Part shown: positions 41,708-52,849 of the stretch, piece by piece
Position numbering within the stretch: position 1 is the first letter of the stretch
Layout of the letters: every line of letters begins with the position of its first letter
NCBI GenBank assembly: GCA_002286715.1
Contig: NSJX01000027.1
Coordinates: forward strand, 1 to 64,000
DNA from: Dentipellis sp. KUC8613
Taxonomy: Eukaryota; Basidiomycota; Agaricomycetes; Russulales; Hericiaceae
DNA: 64,000 nt
Reading direction: 5' to 3'
The notes under the pieces: model-generated
What the model saw: only the letters and a program-made list of their open reading frames with translations
Told to the model about the DNA's origin: nothing
Database searches by the model: none
Translations under genes and position numbers: made by a program

Positions 41708-44437
41708 TCACGCCATACCTCCAAGCTGGGACCTCTGTTGCCATTAACAACACACATACGGACAACAAACGAGCGGATGCGGACGCGGTGCGACAATAGC
41801 GGGCGGGAAATTTCCAAACGGGCCAGTCAGCAACGCGCTTCCAACACAATGACAGAAAACGGGGGGAATGCGAGGAGGGACGGGACGCACGAGGTTCATA
41901 ATCGTATCGCGCTCGGTGGGCGGGAGCTGGCCAATCTGCTCCGGCGTCAGACTGAGCACCTGCATGAGCATCGCCTGGGAGAGAACGTGGGTGAGCACGG
42001 GCCGTCATACGCATAACGACGAGCGACACATACCCGCTGTGCAGGGTCGATGTTCAGGCTGTCGAGGCCGCCGGGTGCAGGCGCAGGCGCGGGTGCCGGG
42101 CGGGGCGGTGGTGCGCCATAGCCCGCGTACTGCTGGGGCATGGGCGGGGGCTGCTGTGGCTGGGGCTGTGCCTGCTGGAAGACGGGGGGCGGGGGCTGGA
42201 AGAAGGGCGGGGGCGGGCCGCCGTGGAAGTGCGGGCCGGGGGCAGGGATCGGGGGTGTGGGGGCGTGTGGGGCGGGCGGGGCAGTCACGGGGGCGTGCGT
42301 CGCGACAGGCGTGGGAGCGGAGGGGGCGGGGGCATTTGGAGCGGTGCCCGCGCCCGCGGTGGTTGCGGAGAGCATGCGCTGGACGCGGGTGGCGCGTGCG
42401 TTGAGAAGGAAGGTTCGTCAAAGGAAGCAAGGCACGCGCATGAGTCACAGGAACCCGCGCCACGATTTGATGACGAGTCACAACGTACCTGCAGGATTGC
42501 GGGGTCCACGATCTTGTTCAGCAGAAGCGCCTGGAACAGCGCGTACGCCAGCTGCGGGTGGGCGATGAGCAGCGTCCGTGCCTGTTCAGGATGGTTGATG
42601 ACGAAGGCCTACAGCCACAAGGGGAGAAGCGCCAGGTCAGTTCGAGTGCTCTGTACAGTGTCAGCCCTGCATCGGGCTTGGCGAAAGCGAAGGACGGCGG
42701 GGGTGGCGGTGTGCTAGGCAACGTCGGGAAGTGTAAACGCGTGCTACGAGTGCGCACCGCCGTGTGCAGGCGCGAGTGTACAGGTCGACGTTGCGGAGCA
42801 TTGCCAAGACAATTAGCGCTCGTTGCATCGCACGGAATCAGCAGATCCGGAGACTCGTCAGACGGATCACAAGGCCAGCGCCCAGGGCCGCCGGTCACTA
42901 CCGCAAGGGCCAGCGTCCACGGCTATGATCGCTTGCACCCGAAAGTTCGAAGCCCCGAGATGCTCCCGTGCCCGCGGGCCACACATGCAGTGCGCCAGCC
43001 CGGTGTTGCGACGACACGCAACGCCTCGGGTTAGTGTGACTCGGACTCCGCGCTCGATGTTCACCAAGCACGTAGATGGCACGCTGATCGCATATAACGC
43101 GTCATGACGGAATCAAGGTACGGAACGCTGCCGGCGGGACAACAATGTAAACTGCCGGGCGGGGGAGGAACAAGGCAGTCGGCAATACCAGCGTTCCATC
43201 GAAGCGTTCGCAGGCGGTAACCGCCAGGACGTGCCCAGGACGAAAGACGCGGGCGCACCGCGCCCGCTCGACGACACGCATGGGGGCTCCCACGGGTCCT
43301 GCAAAGCCTAGACGAGGACGAATGCAAAACGGGACACACCTTCATTTGCGCCAGGACCTCAATCAGGTCGCCGGGGTTCATCGTTGCCAGATTCTGGCTT
43401 ATCAAATCGAGCGCAGACGCACCGGGGGGGACGGGGACTCCCTGGGGGAGCTTGCGCAGAAATGCATCGCGGTCCTTCGAGCCGTCCCTAGGCCCGTAGC
43501 CACCGTCGCGCCCGGTGCCAAACCCGCCACCAGGGAACCCACCCGGGCCTCCGTGCTGGTGCGCCTGCTCGCGCTCGCGCCATTGGGCGCGCGTCTCGCC
43601 GCCGTCGACCAGTTCCCCGCGGACCGTGGTCTTGCCCTCGAGGAAGGGGTCCGAGTCTGCCAAGTCGATGCGAAGCGGCCGGCCGCCGACGTCGACGTTG
43701 TTCAGGTTACGCACGGCAGATTGGGCGGTTTCGTGGTCTAGAGGCGGATGTACACGTCAAGACAGGCGATTGATGCGGGGTGCGATGAGATCGCACGACG
43801 CGACGAAGACGCACCAGCAAATTCGCAGAAGCCGTAGCCGCGAGGCTTTCCGGTGTCGCGGTCGAATACGAGCCTGTACAGGACAACAGAAATAAATGAG
43901 CATGGGCGGTGTGCGACGATGTCGATGACGTTGTACGGCAGCATGGGAATGGCGGATGCATCAGAATAGAGCATTGGAAATGCGATAGAAGGAGGAATTT
44001 GAGATGCAGCCAGGCACACTGGCGAAGCGAGTGCGGACTTCCAACGGGGAAACGAGCAGTCGCTCATCACCGCGGAGGCGGGTGCAGATTCGCCAGGTAT
44101 ACCCTTGGGCCGTGGCGCCCGAAACACAGAGAAGAAAAACCATATGAACTTGCCTGAAGCCGACGACTTGACCCACCGACTTGAAGACATCGATGAGTTG
44201 TTCCTTGAAGCATAATATTAGCCAATGGCGAACTGCCCGCGGAATTTGGCATGCACCCACCTCGCCCATGTTGTAGGGTACATTTCCGACTATTTCAGGT
44301 CACGTGACCAAATTAGCGAGGCCAAAGCGTGGCGACAAGCGGAGCAAAGGTGGGCATTCGGAGAGGGGTGGAACCAGTCAGCATGGCGAGATACGGGAAT
44401 GCTGAGTCCTGGGCTAACCAAAAACCACTTTGCTCAT
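41708..44437 (-). CDS. CSTF2: Cleavage stimulation factor 64-kDa subunit (CstF64/Rna15)
   Basis: Nine exons (44437-44419, 44289-44261, 44203-44154, 43873-43815, 43737-43340, 42608-42489, 42378-42034, 41974-41891, 41734-41708) give 376 residues. It binds GU-rich RNA downstream of poly(A) sites in the nuclear 3'-end cleavage machinery. The RRM spans residues 1-75 across five exons, with RNP2 VVFVGNVPY and RNP1 KPRGYGFCEFA, then HETAQSAVRNLNNVDVGGRP. A Gly-rich linker leads to the hinge domain that binds CstF77 (NLATMNPGDLIEVLAQMK, AFVINHPEQARTLLIAHPQL), a Pro-rich region and the C-terminal three-helix domain (LMQVLSLTPEQIGQLPPTER). Introns are unusually long: 129, 280, 77, 731, 110, 59 and 156 nt. 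The 280-nt intron starts with GC (AG|GCAAGT). The 9-codon last exon (ending LGGMA) fits the family but is short. Confidence 0.92.
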
Positions 44438-45558
44438 GGTGGGCGGAGTTAGAGCTCTTGCTTGTTGTATGTGGATCGACTAGCAAACGGGAGGAGTGCC
44501 GCGTGCCGCGTGAAGCAGAAAACAGGGACCGGTTCAAGACTGATTCGAGATGAAGAAGAGGTGTGGAGCGGGGTGGGACGGCGTTCTGAAAGCGGTGCGT
44601 GGTATAGCGCAACTACACCTGGTGGCCCTGCGGTGGAGAACCGGCGAAAAGGGAAACGTTGCTCCGCACTCAGCGACAGGGCGATAGAGCAAAAACTCGA
44701 AAGTGAGAATGTGAAGACTCGAGACAGGGAACGTCAGACGACGGTGAAGACGGTTTGTCCAGAAGACGGAGACGCGCAGACGAGAACAATGCGAAGGGCG
44801 GGCGGGCCGCGCGGAGCCGTAGCCCTAACCTTAGTGCAGCGGTGATGGAAAGTGCCGCGAGTTGTGGAGGACGGCTTGGACAAAGACTCGACAACTGGAG
44901 ACTCAGATTGTGTCACTGGAGACAGCTCCTCTCGTTCGCAAGGGACGTCTCCTCCTCCATGACCTTCGGTCACACTGCATACATGCATCGAGCGACTGCA
45001 TAGCTGGAGTGTGCCTCCACCGGCATTGGTCGGGGTTTCCCGGATCTTGTGCGCAGCTGACGACGTGGCACTGGAAGATCTCCCATCGCCGCTGTTGGTT
45101 TGGGAGAGTTGGCGATTGGCAGGATCTCAACCTTGTTTGCCTCCGCGTTTGTGGGTCTTTTCCTGACGGAATGGAAGGCAGTGGCCGGAGATGAAGGCGT
45201 CGTCGTGCGATTCTCGGGGACGAGGATGACCCGGAGCAGGCGTCGGCGGGCGTCAATCCGGTCTGGGCAGCAGTCGGGGGGGAGAGTTCGGGCGGGAGAC
45301 CGACTCTGGGCCTGGTAAAATTTGCAGGTTGGGCAGGAAGAGGGCGAGCAGGTCGCGGACAGGAGCGAGCCGGGGGTCGAGCCGGGGGTCGGGCGTGGAG
45401 ACTGTGCTGACTCGGGCCCGATCTTAGATTTGAGCAGCACTGCTTCAATCCCGACGAATAATCTCTTTCTTCCACCGGCCAATCTGCTCTTCCGCCCTGT
45501 ATATAACTCTTCCTCCCCCACCTCCTCCCCATCCATCCCCTGCCCCCTCTTCCTCTCC
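44438..45558. other. Divergent promoter region of CSTF2 and the small heat-shock gene
   Basis: No gene is supported in these 1.1 kb. Open frames on both strands are short and unconserved. The right end holds a TATA box and a long pyrimidine-rich leader for the heat-shock gene. I could not find a clear heat-shock element of three or more GAA/TTC units. Confidence 0.45.
45500..45506 (+). promoter_or_regulatory. TATA box of the small heat-shock protein gene
   Basis: TATATAA lies 53 bp before the start codon and is followed by a C/T-rich tract (CTCTTCCTCCCCC...). This is the usual layout of an inducible fungal promoter. Confidence 0.6.
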
Positions 45559-46669
45559 ATGACCGTCAAGACAACGGGCAAAGCTCAGTCCATCTCTGCT
45601 CTACACCTCCACAAGATAATGAACCACAGCTTTACTCATCCTTATGCACGCCCAACCGACAATCCCTCTCCCCGTCGCCAGTCTCTCTCCCAATCCTCCA
45701 CCCATTCTCTCTCTCCCCTCCGCCACGCAGAGGCAGAGCAGCCCCCTCCTCCCCAGGCAGAACCCTCCCATGCATCGCAGCTGCAAGAGCAGGAGCAGGA
45801 GCCCGAGGGATACAGGCAGCTCGACCGCGCGCTCGCACAACGCTACATGGAGCTCGTCTTCGCCCGCAGACGGCGCGCGGCCCAGATACGCGAAGGAGGA
45901 GAACAGCCCGTCATGCGCCCACGGTACGCCCCACGCCTGTCTACAGCTGACATCCAGTCCTCATTCTGCGCAATCAGCATGGAAATCTGCGATGCTCCCT
46001 CGACGCCGCACATCACTGCGCTGTTCGAGATTCCCGGTCTTCGCAAGGACCAGATACACGTCCATCTCACCCCAGAGGGCCGCCTCACCATCTCGGGTGA
46101 ACGCCGCGCGCCTCCTCTCCTGCACAATGCCACCGACCCCACCCTCCCCCGCTACCCCGTCTGCGAAATCAAGTACGGCAAGTACGAGCGCACCGTCGAA
46201 GTTCCCAGCGGTCTCGAGGTAAGTCCATAACATTCTATTGCATTCCATGACATTCCGCGCCGTTCTATGTCTAGACGAGTGCGCCGCTGCTCGTCTGACT
46301 AAGGCCATTCTTCGTCGTTCTGCCTCCGGACCAGCGTTATTGACTCTCGTTCCGTTTCAGGTGAAAGACATTACGGCTTCGCTGACCGACGGCCTACTCT
46401 CCGTTTCTTGGCCTCGGGTCCCACCCGCATCCACATCGGCCGCATCCACTTCCACTTCCACCGGCACATTCACATCCACACTCGATACCCCTTCTTCGTG
46501 CAGCACGACGCTTCCTTCGCCTCGCAGCTTACCCGGCCCCGGTCCGGTTATCTCGAGTCAGCCTCCCCTGCAGAACCCTCCCCCGAGGCAGCCATTTTCA
46601 GGGTATGGTGCGCCTGCGCCCTCCACGCAGCAGTTCAGGTTCCCCCCACCACAGCCCCCGAGGCAATGA
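45559..46669 (+). CDS. Small heat-shock protein (Hsp20/alpha-crystallin family)
   Basis: Two exons (45559-46218, 46361-46669; 142-nt intron) give 322 residues. It is an ATP-independent holdase chaperone, probably cytosolic. The alpha-crystallin domain runs from about 140 to 235 (ITALFEIPGLRKDQIHVHL, GRLTISGERR, KYGKYERTVEVPSGLEVKDI, SLTDGLLSVSWPR). The canonical A-x-x-x-n-GL motif is represented by DGLLSV at its end. The protein is about twice the usual length because of a Ser/Pro/Gln/Glu-rich N-terminal arm of about 135 residues and a Ser/Thr/Pro-rich C-terminal tail of about 90. No clear I-x-I motif is seen in the tail. A second in-frame Met 20 codons downstream (45619) is an alternative start. 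Confidence 0.9.
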
Positions 46670-49600
46670 GCGAGCGGGCACACGGCACACGGTGCGCGTC
46701 GCCCTCATTTTCTCGGTGTGTTTCAACCTCTATGAATATGTCCTCTATGTGAATCGGTGTCCGCGGTCCGTTATGTTGTATACCTTTCCTGCCTCGCCGC
46801 AGCCCCCTGGCTCTAGTCTCCGGTCTTGGCTCTCCTGGCCCCCCGATGATACCCCGCACTTGCTACGCCTCTAGGCCACGTCGCAACCCCAGACGGGGAC
46901 ACAGGCTGCCGGCCTCCATTCGATCGCGTCGCAGCTTGGCCTTCGCCGCCCCGATACACCCAGTGCGCGTCTGCCTGCCTCGCGTCATGACATCCTCGCA
47001 CTCACAGCCAGGCGTAGCCCACCATCTGACTTGACATGACGTGGGCCCTCTGCTCTTACGGGTCAGGCCCTGCCGTCCAAACCTGTTGCACTTCCACTCG
47101 ATCCGCCAATGCATCCATTCATGCTGCGGACAGTTGAGTCAGGGCAGCGTCATCGCCCCGCCGCTAGGCTGCACGCGGCCTCCTTGCCTGCGCCTGCAAC
47201 AAGCACTTCCGAACGCGACAGCATCCGCGCGCCAGCGCCCGCCGGCCAGCAACCAGGATCGCATCGCCATATGTTCTTGATAGCATCCTTCTTGCCTTCC
47301 GAGCCCCTCGCGCTGCGGCCCCGCCCGCGATGACTCGAATGCCACCCCACGAGCCCGCATAGACGTGTCGTGCCGCTGCCGTGTGCGTGGGTCCCTGCAG
47401 GACGCCGCGTGGCTCGTGCCGCGCAGCTGCGGAAGGAAGCCGTCGCCGTTCGGATGCCTAGAGTGCCTGCCGTGTCGGATGGAGGGAGGACTAGTAGCAG
47501 GAGAGAGGAGGTATCAGGTTCCCCCGGCATCGTCGTTCGTCGTTTCACTTCGCTATGTCCCGTCTCCGTTTCCGCCTTGCTTTCCGTCGCCCGTCTGTAA
47601 CGCCCGTGTCCGTGCTAGCTGTCCGTTTCACCTCTGTTACCCGTAACCCGTACGCCTGACATAACCTAAGTACAAGTACATTAGCCCCTTCTAGACCGCG
47701 CGACGTCGACAACTGTACCCTGTAGCAGCACCCGCACCCGCACCCCGCTCACCGCCATCGTCATGCTCGTGGCAGAGACATTTGTCCATTCACTCATACA
47801 CGATACACACGTACCATAGACGCCTGCCGCGAGCGCTGTAGCATTCATTCTTCCTTTCCATCGATCTCGCCGCCATCCACATCCACGTCCATGTCCACGG
47901 CGCGGTCGTGATCCTGATTCGTCTGTATTCTATACCATCGCCCCCGCCGTTCGCCTCTCCATACATACACAGCTTTCCATTTCGCTTTCATACTCTATGC
48001 TTTGGACCATTATCCTAGTCACTAGCTACTCTGACTCACATGTTGTATTCACTACCCATGCATGCTCACGGGGCTGTCCCAAATTGCACCTGCGCATCTG
48101 CATCTGCATGCGCAGCATCCCACTACCGTACTTCCTTCCTGTAATTTGCTCTCTACAAATACATTAGCACCGGCATCTGTGAATACGAATATTGAATGGC
48201 GGTCCATGATAAGGATACCTATTGTACTGAGATAGGTATAAGCAGCACACTGCCCCACTGCGATTGCAACAGAGAAGCGCTTCGCTGGTCGAAGAACTTC
48301 GGCACCAACAGTTACAGCAACAATATCGGATGGCTATGATTCAGATACAGAGCTCGAGCCCAAATTGGCGCTGCGCTGCGACGAGCTGCCATGGTGATCA
48401 CCCGCAGCCCGAGATGGCCATATGCATACACATATGCGTACGCGAATCCGAATCGCGGTCGCGGCATCGCAACGACGGCTGGGCGATATCCATACCGTAC
48501 TCAGTACAAATTCCCAAGAACGCACTGGCCGGGACCAGGTGATACCACAATGGCACTGCGCTTCATAAACGGTGACGCCGGCGACTACTACAGTCAGAAC
48601 AATAACCTCTAGGGCAACTACTGTACTGATGCGACAAATCCCTGACTCCGCCATCTGCCCCCGCGTCCATTCCAGGCGAACAATAGAGCTCATGCGGACA
48701 CTTGTGCCTCATCTCAGCGCCCTAGTACAGCGCACAAAGCACCGTGCATCCAATACAGAGTCCGACGATGGAAGCACCGCCAAGCAAGCAAGCCTGACCA
48801 CCCCAGACTGCTGCTAGTGTCGCCGTCGATGATTCGGAATCTGCAGCGGCGGCCACGGGTCCGAGTCAGACTGTCCCATATCCACGGCCGCGTGTCACGG
48901 CGCACGCCCCCTCACAGTCAGCACACCCACGGTGCTTCCCACCCGAGTCAGATCCCCGGCGTACCACAGGCTGAGGCTGAGGCATCCCAAAGCCAAAGAC
49001 ACCAGCCGCTGCGGTAGGGTATCACCGCAGGCGAGCACGCGCGCGTGCAGCACATCAACCACGGCCACGGTGACCAGTGGCCACAGCGCTGCGGGACCGA
49101 CGTCGACGTCCCTGCCCCTGCACGCAGCCGATCAAAAAGCTCCTCGACACCCCGCAAAGCCGCCCATCAATGCGCAGAATGCAGCGGCCGCTTCCGGCAT
49201 TCTTCCACGTACCAGCACAAAGTGTACTGGCTCCTGGAAGACTGGCCATGGGACAGGCGTTGGATGCCGGCGGAGCGCTGAGCGGTGAGGGGTGCCAGGA
49301 GCCCCCATTGGACCGCTGTATATGCCCGTCGATCAATGCGTATGGCAAGAGACGAGGATGAGGACGAGGACGCCGTAATGCAGGAGCGCAGCCGCCCCCT
49401 CTCCTGGGATCAACGCACGACCATCTGAGGAGGTGAGACGGCCAGCGGCGGAGCGCTGGCGCGTCTCCTAGCCCTCGCCCCGAGCTCCGACGCCATCCCC
49501 GTCTGTGTGTCTGGCTGTATGACTCCTACCGTGCGCCCTGCACTGCCTCTGCCTGGTGATACGAGTATTAACGTGGCTCGTGACGCGGACGGCGGTATTG

Positions 49601-50996
49601 GACATTGAACGACGTGGTCATTGGACACGTACGCCCGCGGCCACGCACACAACACCGCGCTCTGCGTTTCAAAAGGGTGGCGATGGCGAACCCTGCACGG
49701 TGCACTAACTCCGCTCGCCCTGCACCTACACAAACACCAGGTCCAATACGGAACAACGGAACGGACGGTCAACATGTAAATAAGTACGTGCTTCCTTTCA
49801 CAATGAATGAAGAAGCGCGCTCACCGGCCACGAACGAGTGTTTCTCAATAGCAGAACTCCAGGCCCGGTCGGACTTGGTGGCCAGAAATACCGTGGCCGC
49901 TGCCGCGGCACGCCTCGTGTGCGCATCTTCGCCCCCGAGCGACGTCGGCGTGGATCCTGGATCCCGCAATGCCCCCACGCGTGATGCGGGGTCCGGCGGC
50001 AGATCCACGGCACGCGCAGCGAGAGGCCACCGCCGCGTGTGCGTATTCGGCACCCACGCGAAGGTCGCTGAGAGAGGCAGAATCGTAGCAGGCCTCGTCT
50101 GCGGACGCCTCTTCGCGACTGCGGGACGCCCTAGAATGGCGGGCGCAAGTGGCGCATTGTGGACACAGAGAATCGAGATGAGCGCACCGAATCCGGATAT
50201 AGAACCAGGGCGCCAGAATGCAAACGACTTGCCACTTGCGTGGCGGCACCCAGGGCGCCCAGGGGCTCGTCTGCAGAAGGCGCAAGACGCCGCCAGGGGA
50301 TCGTGACATTGGCATCGACGCCGCAGACGTATACACTGCGATCGCGTACCGTGAAGATTGACCGAACTGCGCCAAGCAGTGTCGAGGTAATCACGGGCGC
50401 AGGTGCAGAGACTCCTCTGGACGTCGGAGTCGTGGAGCCGGAGGGTCTCGAGGGGGCATCGAAGGTGCCCGAACGTTCTGGAGCTTCGCGGAGACGTTCT
50501 TCGCCGCACTGAGTGCGAAGTTCCGCCCAGCAAAGCGGCATGCGCGTACGCTGTGCGAAGCGTAAATGAAATGCGGAAGATCCTGAACTCGAGTACGTGC
50601 AGAAAAATTGCGGTCTCATGACCCGCCCCCTCGGCTCGCTGGCTCGTAGATAGCGGCACCAAAGGGTGGGCAACCTCTTTCGGTATTTAGACATGTAGGC
50701 AGACCGGCCTCGTGATGTCGGACTTGGCTCAGACTTACTCGACGCATTTGCATTCGGGCACGATGTGTCGGAGAGGGGGGGGGCAGTTGAAATATCAGCC
50801 TATCCAGACGAGGGCGAACTTCACATGCGTAGCCTATATCAAGCCCATTTCATTGGTGGAATCGCTGCTAATCACAGGTGGGACAACGTCGAGTGGAATG
50901 CAGGGGCCCTGTGATTGTCACAATGAATACAGGCACGGTACGAACAACAGAACCAGTCCGCGACACACCAGTCCGTGTGCACAGCACCGGCGTAAG
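46670..50996. other. Gene-poor 4.3-kb region
   Basis: No gene can be supported. The first kilobase includes the 3' flank of the heat-shock gene. Candidate fragments lack splice or family support. A plus-strand frame at 49045-49281 contains HQCAECSGRF, a lone CxxC pair reminiscent of a zinc finger. A minus-strand frame at 50131-50694 has protein-like composition. These could be erosion products or chance frames in GC-rich DNA. Confidence 0.4.
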
Positions 50997-51125
50997 CTAA
51001 TGTTGGGCTGCGCCATTCTCTGTGATGTACTTCGCATTCACCGCGATGAAGTGGTATGCGACAACAGTAATCATGGCGAGAACGCCGAGGGAGTTGGCGA
51101 GTGAGTAGAGCGTGTCGTTCGTCAT
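50997..51125 (-). CDS. OST4: Oligosaccharyltransferase subunit OST4 (mini-protein)
   Basis: A single-exon coding sequence of 42 residues, MTNDTLYSLANSLGVLAMIT..., with one transmembrane helix (about residues 9-27) ending in VVAYHFIAVN. Yeast Ost4 has 36 residues with the same plan (MIS/TD..L..LA..LG, then YH). It is an ER membrane subunit that stabilises Stt3-Ost3/6 in N-glycosylation. The Met at 51125 is preceded by a likely 109-nt 5'-leader intron (51128-51236, GTAAGC...CAG). The gene is divergent from the plus-strand gene starting at 51379. Confidence 0.85.
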   Translation of the reverse strand: MTNDTLYSLANSLGVLAMITVVAYHFIAVNAKYITENGAAQH

Positions 51126-51378
51126 CCCTGGAATGGTGGATAAATGAGCGGGTGATCCGGGAAGCTGTTGACTGGGCAACACGCAATGAGACGGGCTACT
51201 GTTCAGCACTGAAGACACGAGCTTACCTGCGAGGTGCTGTGAGGGTAAAGGTGAAGTAGGTTGTGCTGTGGCAGCAACGCCACGTCCGTCGTGGAACCGC
51301 GTGTGAATTTCGGAAGTCCGAACTTTGTTCCGTCGACTTTCCTCCGTGACCTACTCTCTCATTCACCTCCTCGCCTCC
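51126..51378. promoter_or_regulatory. Compact shared promoter of OST4 and the 51379 gene
   Basis: Only 253 bp separate the two divergent start codons, and part of that is the OST4 leader intron. About 140 bp therefore carry both promoters. The right part is pyrimidine-rich toward the plus-strand gene. Confidence 0.5.
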
Positions 51379-52509
51379 ATGAACCTCTCTTCCCCTCGGC
51401 ACCTCTTCACGTCTGCCACACGCGGAAATGCGCTGCCACGATACCTTGCTGTGTCCCAGGCAGCGAGGAGGACATCGTGTACACGAGCTTTGCACTCAGT
51501 GACAGCAAACTCAAGGTCCCTCCAGTCTCACTGGCATAGAATACAGTTTCAATGCTGGCGTTCGCATGTATACCGCACCTTTTCTATGACTTCCTCCAGG
51601 TCACAGGCAACAACATTCACGGATCCCACACGAGCCGACCTGTTTTACCACCTTGTCAGTGGTCCAGCACATCTCCAGAACCTTGGGCCTGTCTTCGCCG
51701 TTTCATTCCTAGAAACGCCACCTTCATCTCCGGAATCGGACACAATCATTGGCTGGATACCTGCAAATGCAGGTGACGAGGCTGGCTTGAATGACTTCAA
51801 AGAAAACCGTGAGTACACCATTGCCGCTCTTCGCTCCGGCTGTCGCTTGCGCGACGCGGCTGAAGGCCTCATTCTCGACTCTTCGAATCCAATGAATAGC
51901 AAGGATTTGATATGCTTGAGTGCATGTACTGCGTGCTCTTCCAAGCTCCAAACGCTGCGGCTATTCGCCGGTGGTCATCTATGCAATTAACTCACACTTC
52001 ATTTCTATAGCAAATTTCCTCCGCCTCCTGCACACCGCAGTGTCGAGCGGCCTGCGGGAAGGCATCGACGACATCCAAATCAACGGTGCAACTCAGCTGC
52101 AAGAAGGCTGGATGCACATCCACGGTGCGCATGTCCGGCGCACCTGTGACATCATAGCCACTAACAGGTGTATTTGGTTTATCCTGCAATCCGTCGCCTC
52201 GCCGCACACGCACAGACACTCGCAACGTCCCGGCCCTTGGCCGCATCGGCGACCCAGACGATATCCTCGGTTCCGTGCTCGTGCAGGATAGCAAGGTGCG
52301 CAGCAATGATACTGAAATCATGCATGATGGCGCTGACCGCTCATGCTGGGACATTTCGATAGATATTGGCGGACACGTACTCTCCGATGCCGTCGTACAG
52401 AGTCTGCACGGCAGATGGGGTTCCAAAGCTTACCGATGGGCTGGCACAGAAGCTCCGTGACGTGCTAGCAGCTCGGGCCCGCGAGGAAGAGACCGCGTCT
52501 CGTTCATAG
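51379..52509 (+). CDS. Conserved fungal protein of unknown function, probably mitochondrial
   Basis: Four exons (51379-51808, 52011-52124, 52216-52295, 52363-52509) give 256 residues. The first 65 residues are rich in Arg, Ser and Thr and almost free of acidic residues, like a mitochondrial targeting sequence. The rest has well-defined motifs: DLFYHLVSGPAHLQNLGPVF, SFLETPPSSPESDTIIGWIP, DEAGLNDFKENPNFLRLL, GIDDIQINGATQLQEGWMHI, NVPALGRIGDPDDILGSVLV and MPSYRVCTADGVPKLTDGL. I have seen this motif set in uncharacterised basidiomycete proteins but know no function. Exon phases are consistent and every junction restores a motif. A second Met at codon 69 (MTSSRSQ) could give a shorter non-mitochondrial form. 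Confidence 0.85.
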
Positions 52510-52849
52510 GTCAAGTATCTAGACACAATGCTCCAGTATAGATTCATAAACCTCGCACTCGAAGCATTGACAGGCAATTGCGCCCACTGCTGGCTCATCA
52601 CTTCTAGCTGGCAGAAGATCGGAAAAGAAGCAAAATCATAAGCATATAGGGTAAGTAGATATACATAGCATATCCAAAGCATAGATCCGAAGCAAATAAA
52701 ACATGATGACCAGCATGAAGAAGACAACAAAATCGTGAGTGCATTACAACATCGTTAGGTTCGTTAAAGTCAAAGAGTCCGAAGTCAGTATACAGCATCG
52801 TAAGGTAGTCAAAACACAGCGTCGCAGGGTATTCTTTTGATGCACTCCC
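52510..52849. other. Convergent 3' flanks
   Basis: AT-rich 340-bp gap between two convergent genes, probably both 3' untranslated regions. No coding signal seen. Confidence 0.6.

Noticed and set aside
49045..49281. Possible C2H2 zinc finger (HQCAECSGRF...)
   Set aside because: The CxxC is followed by only one His at the right spacing, there is no second finger, and flanking frames do not continue it.
49769..50694. Overlapping minus-strand open frames of 187-297 codons
   Set aside because: Several frames are open at once and none carries a motif. I could not build a phased gene model.
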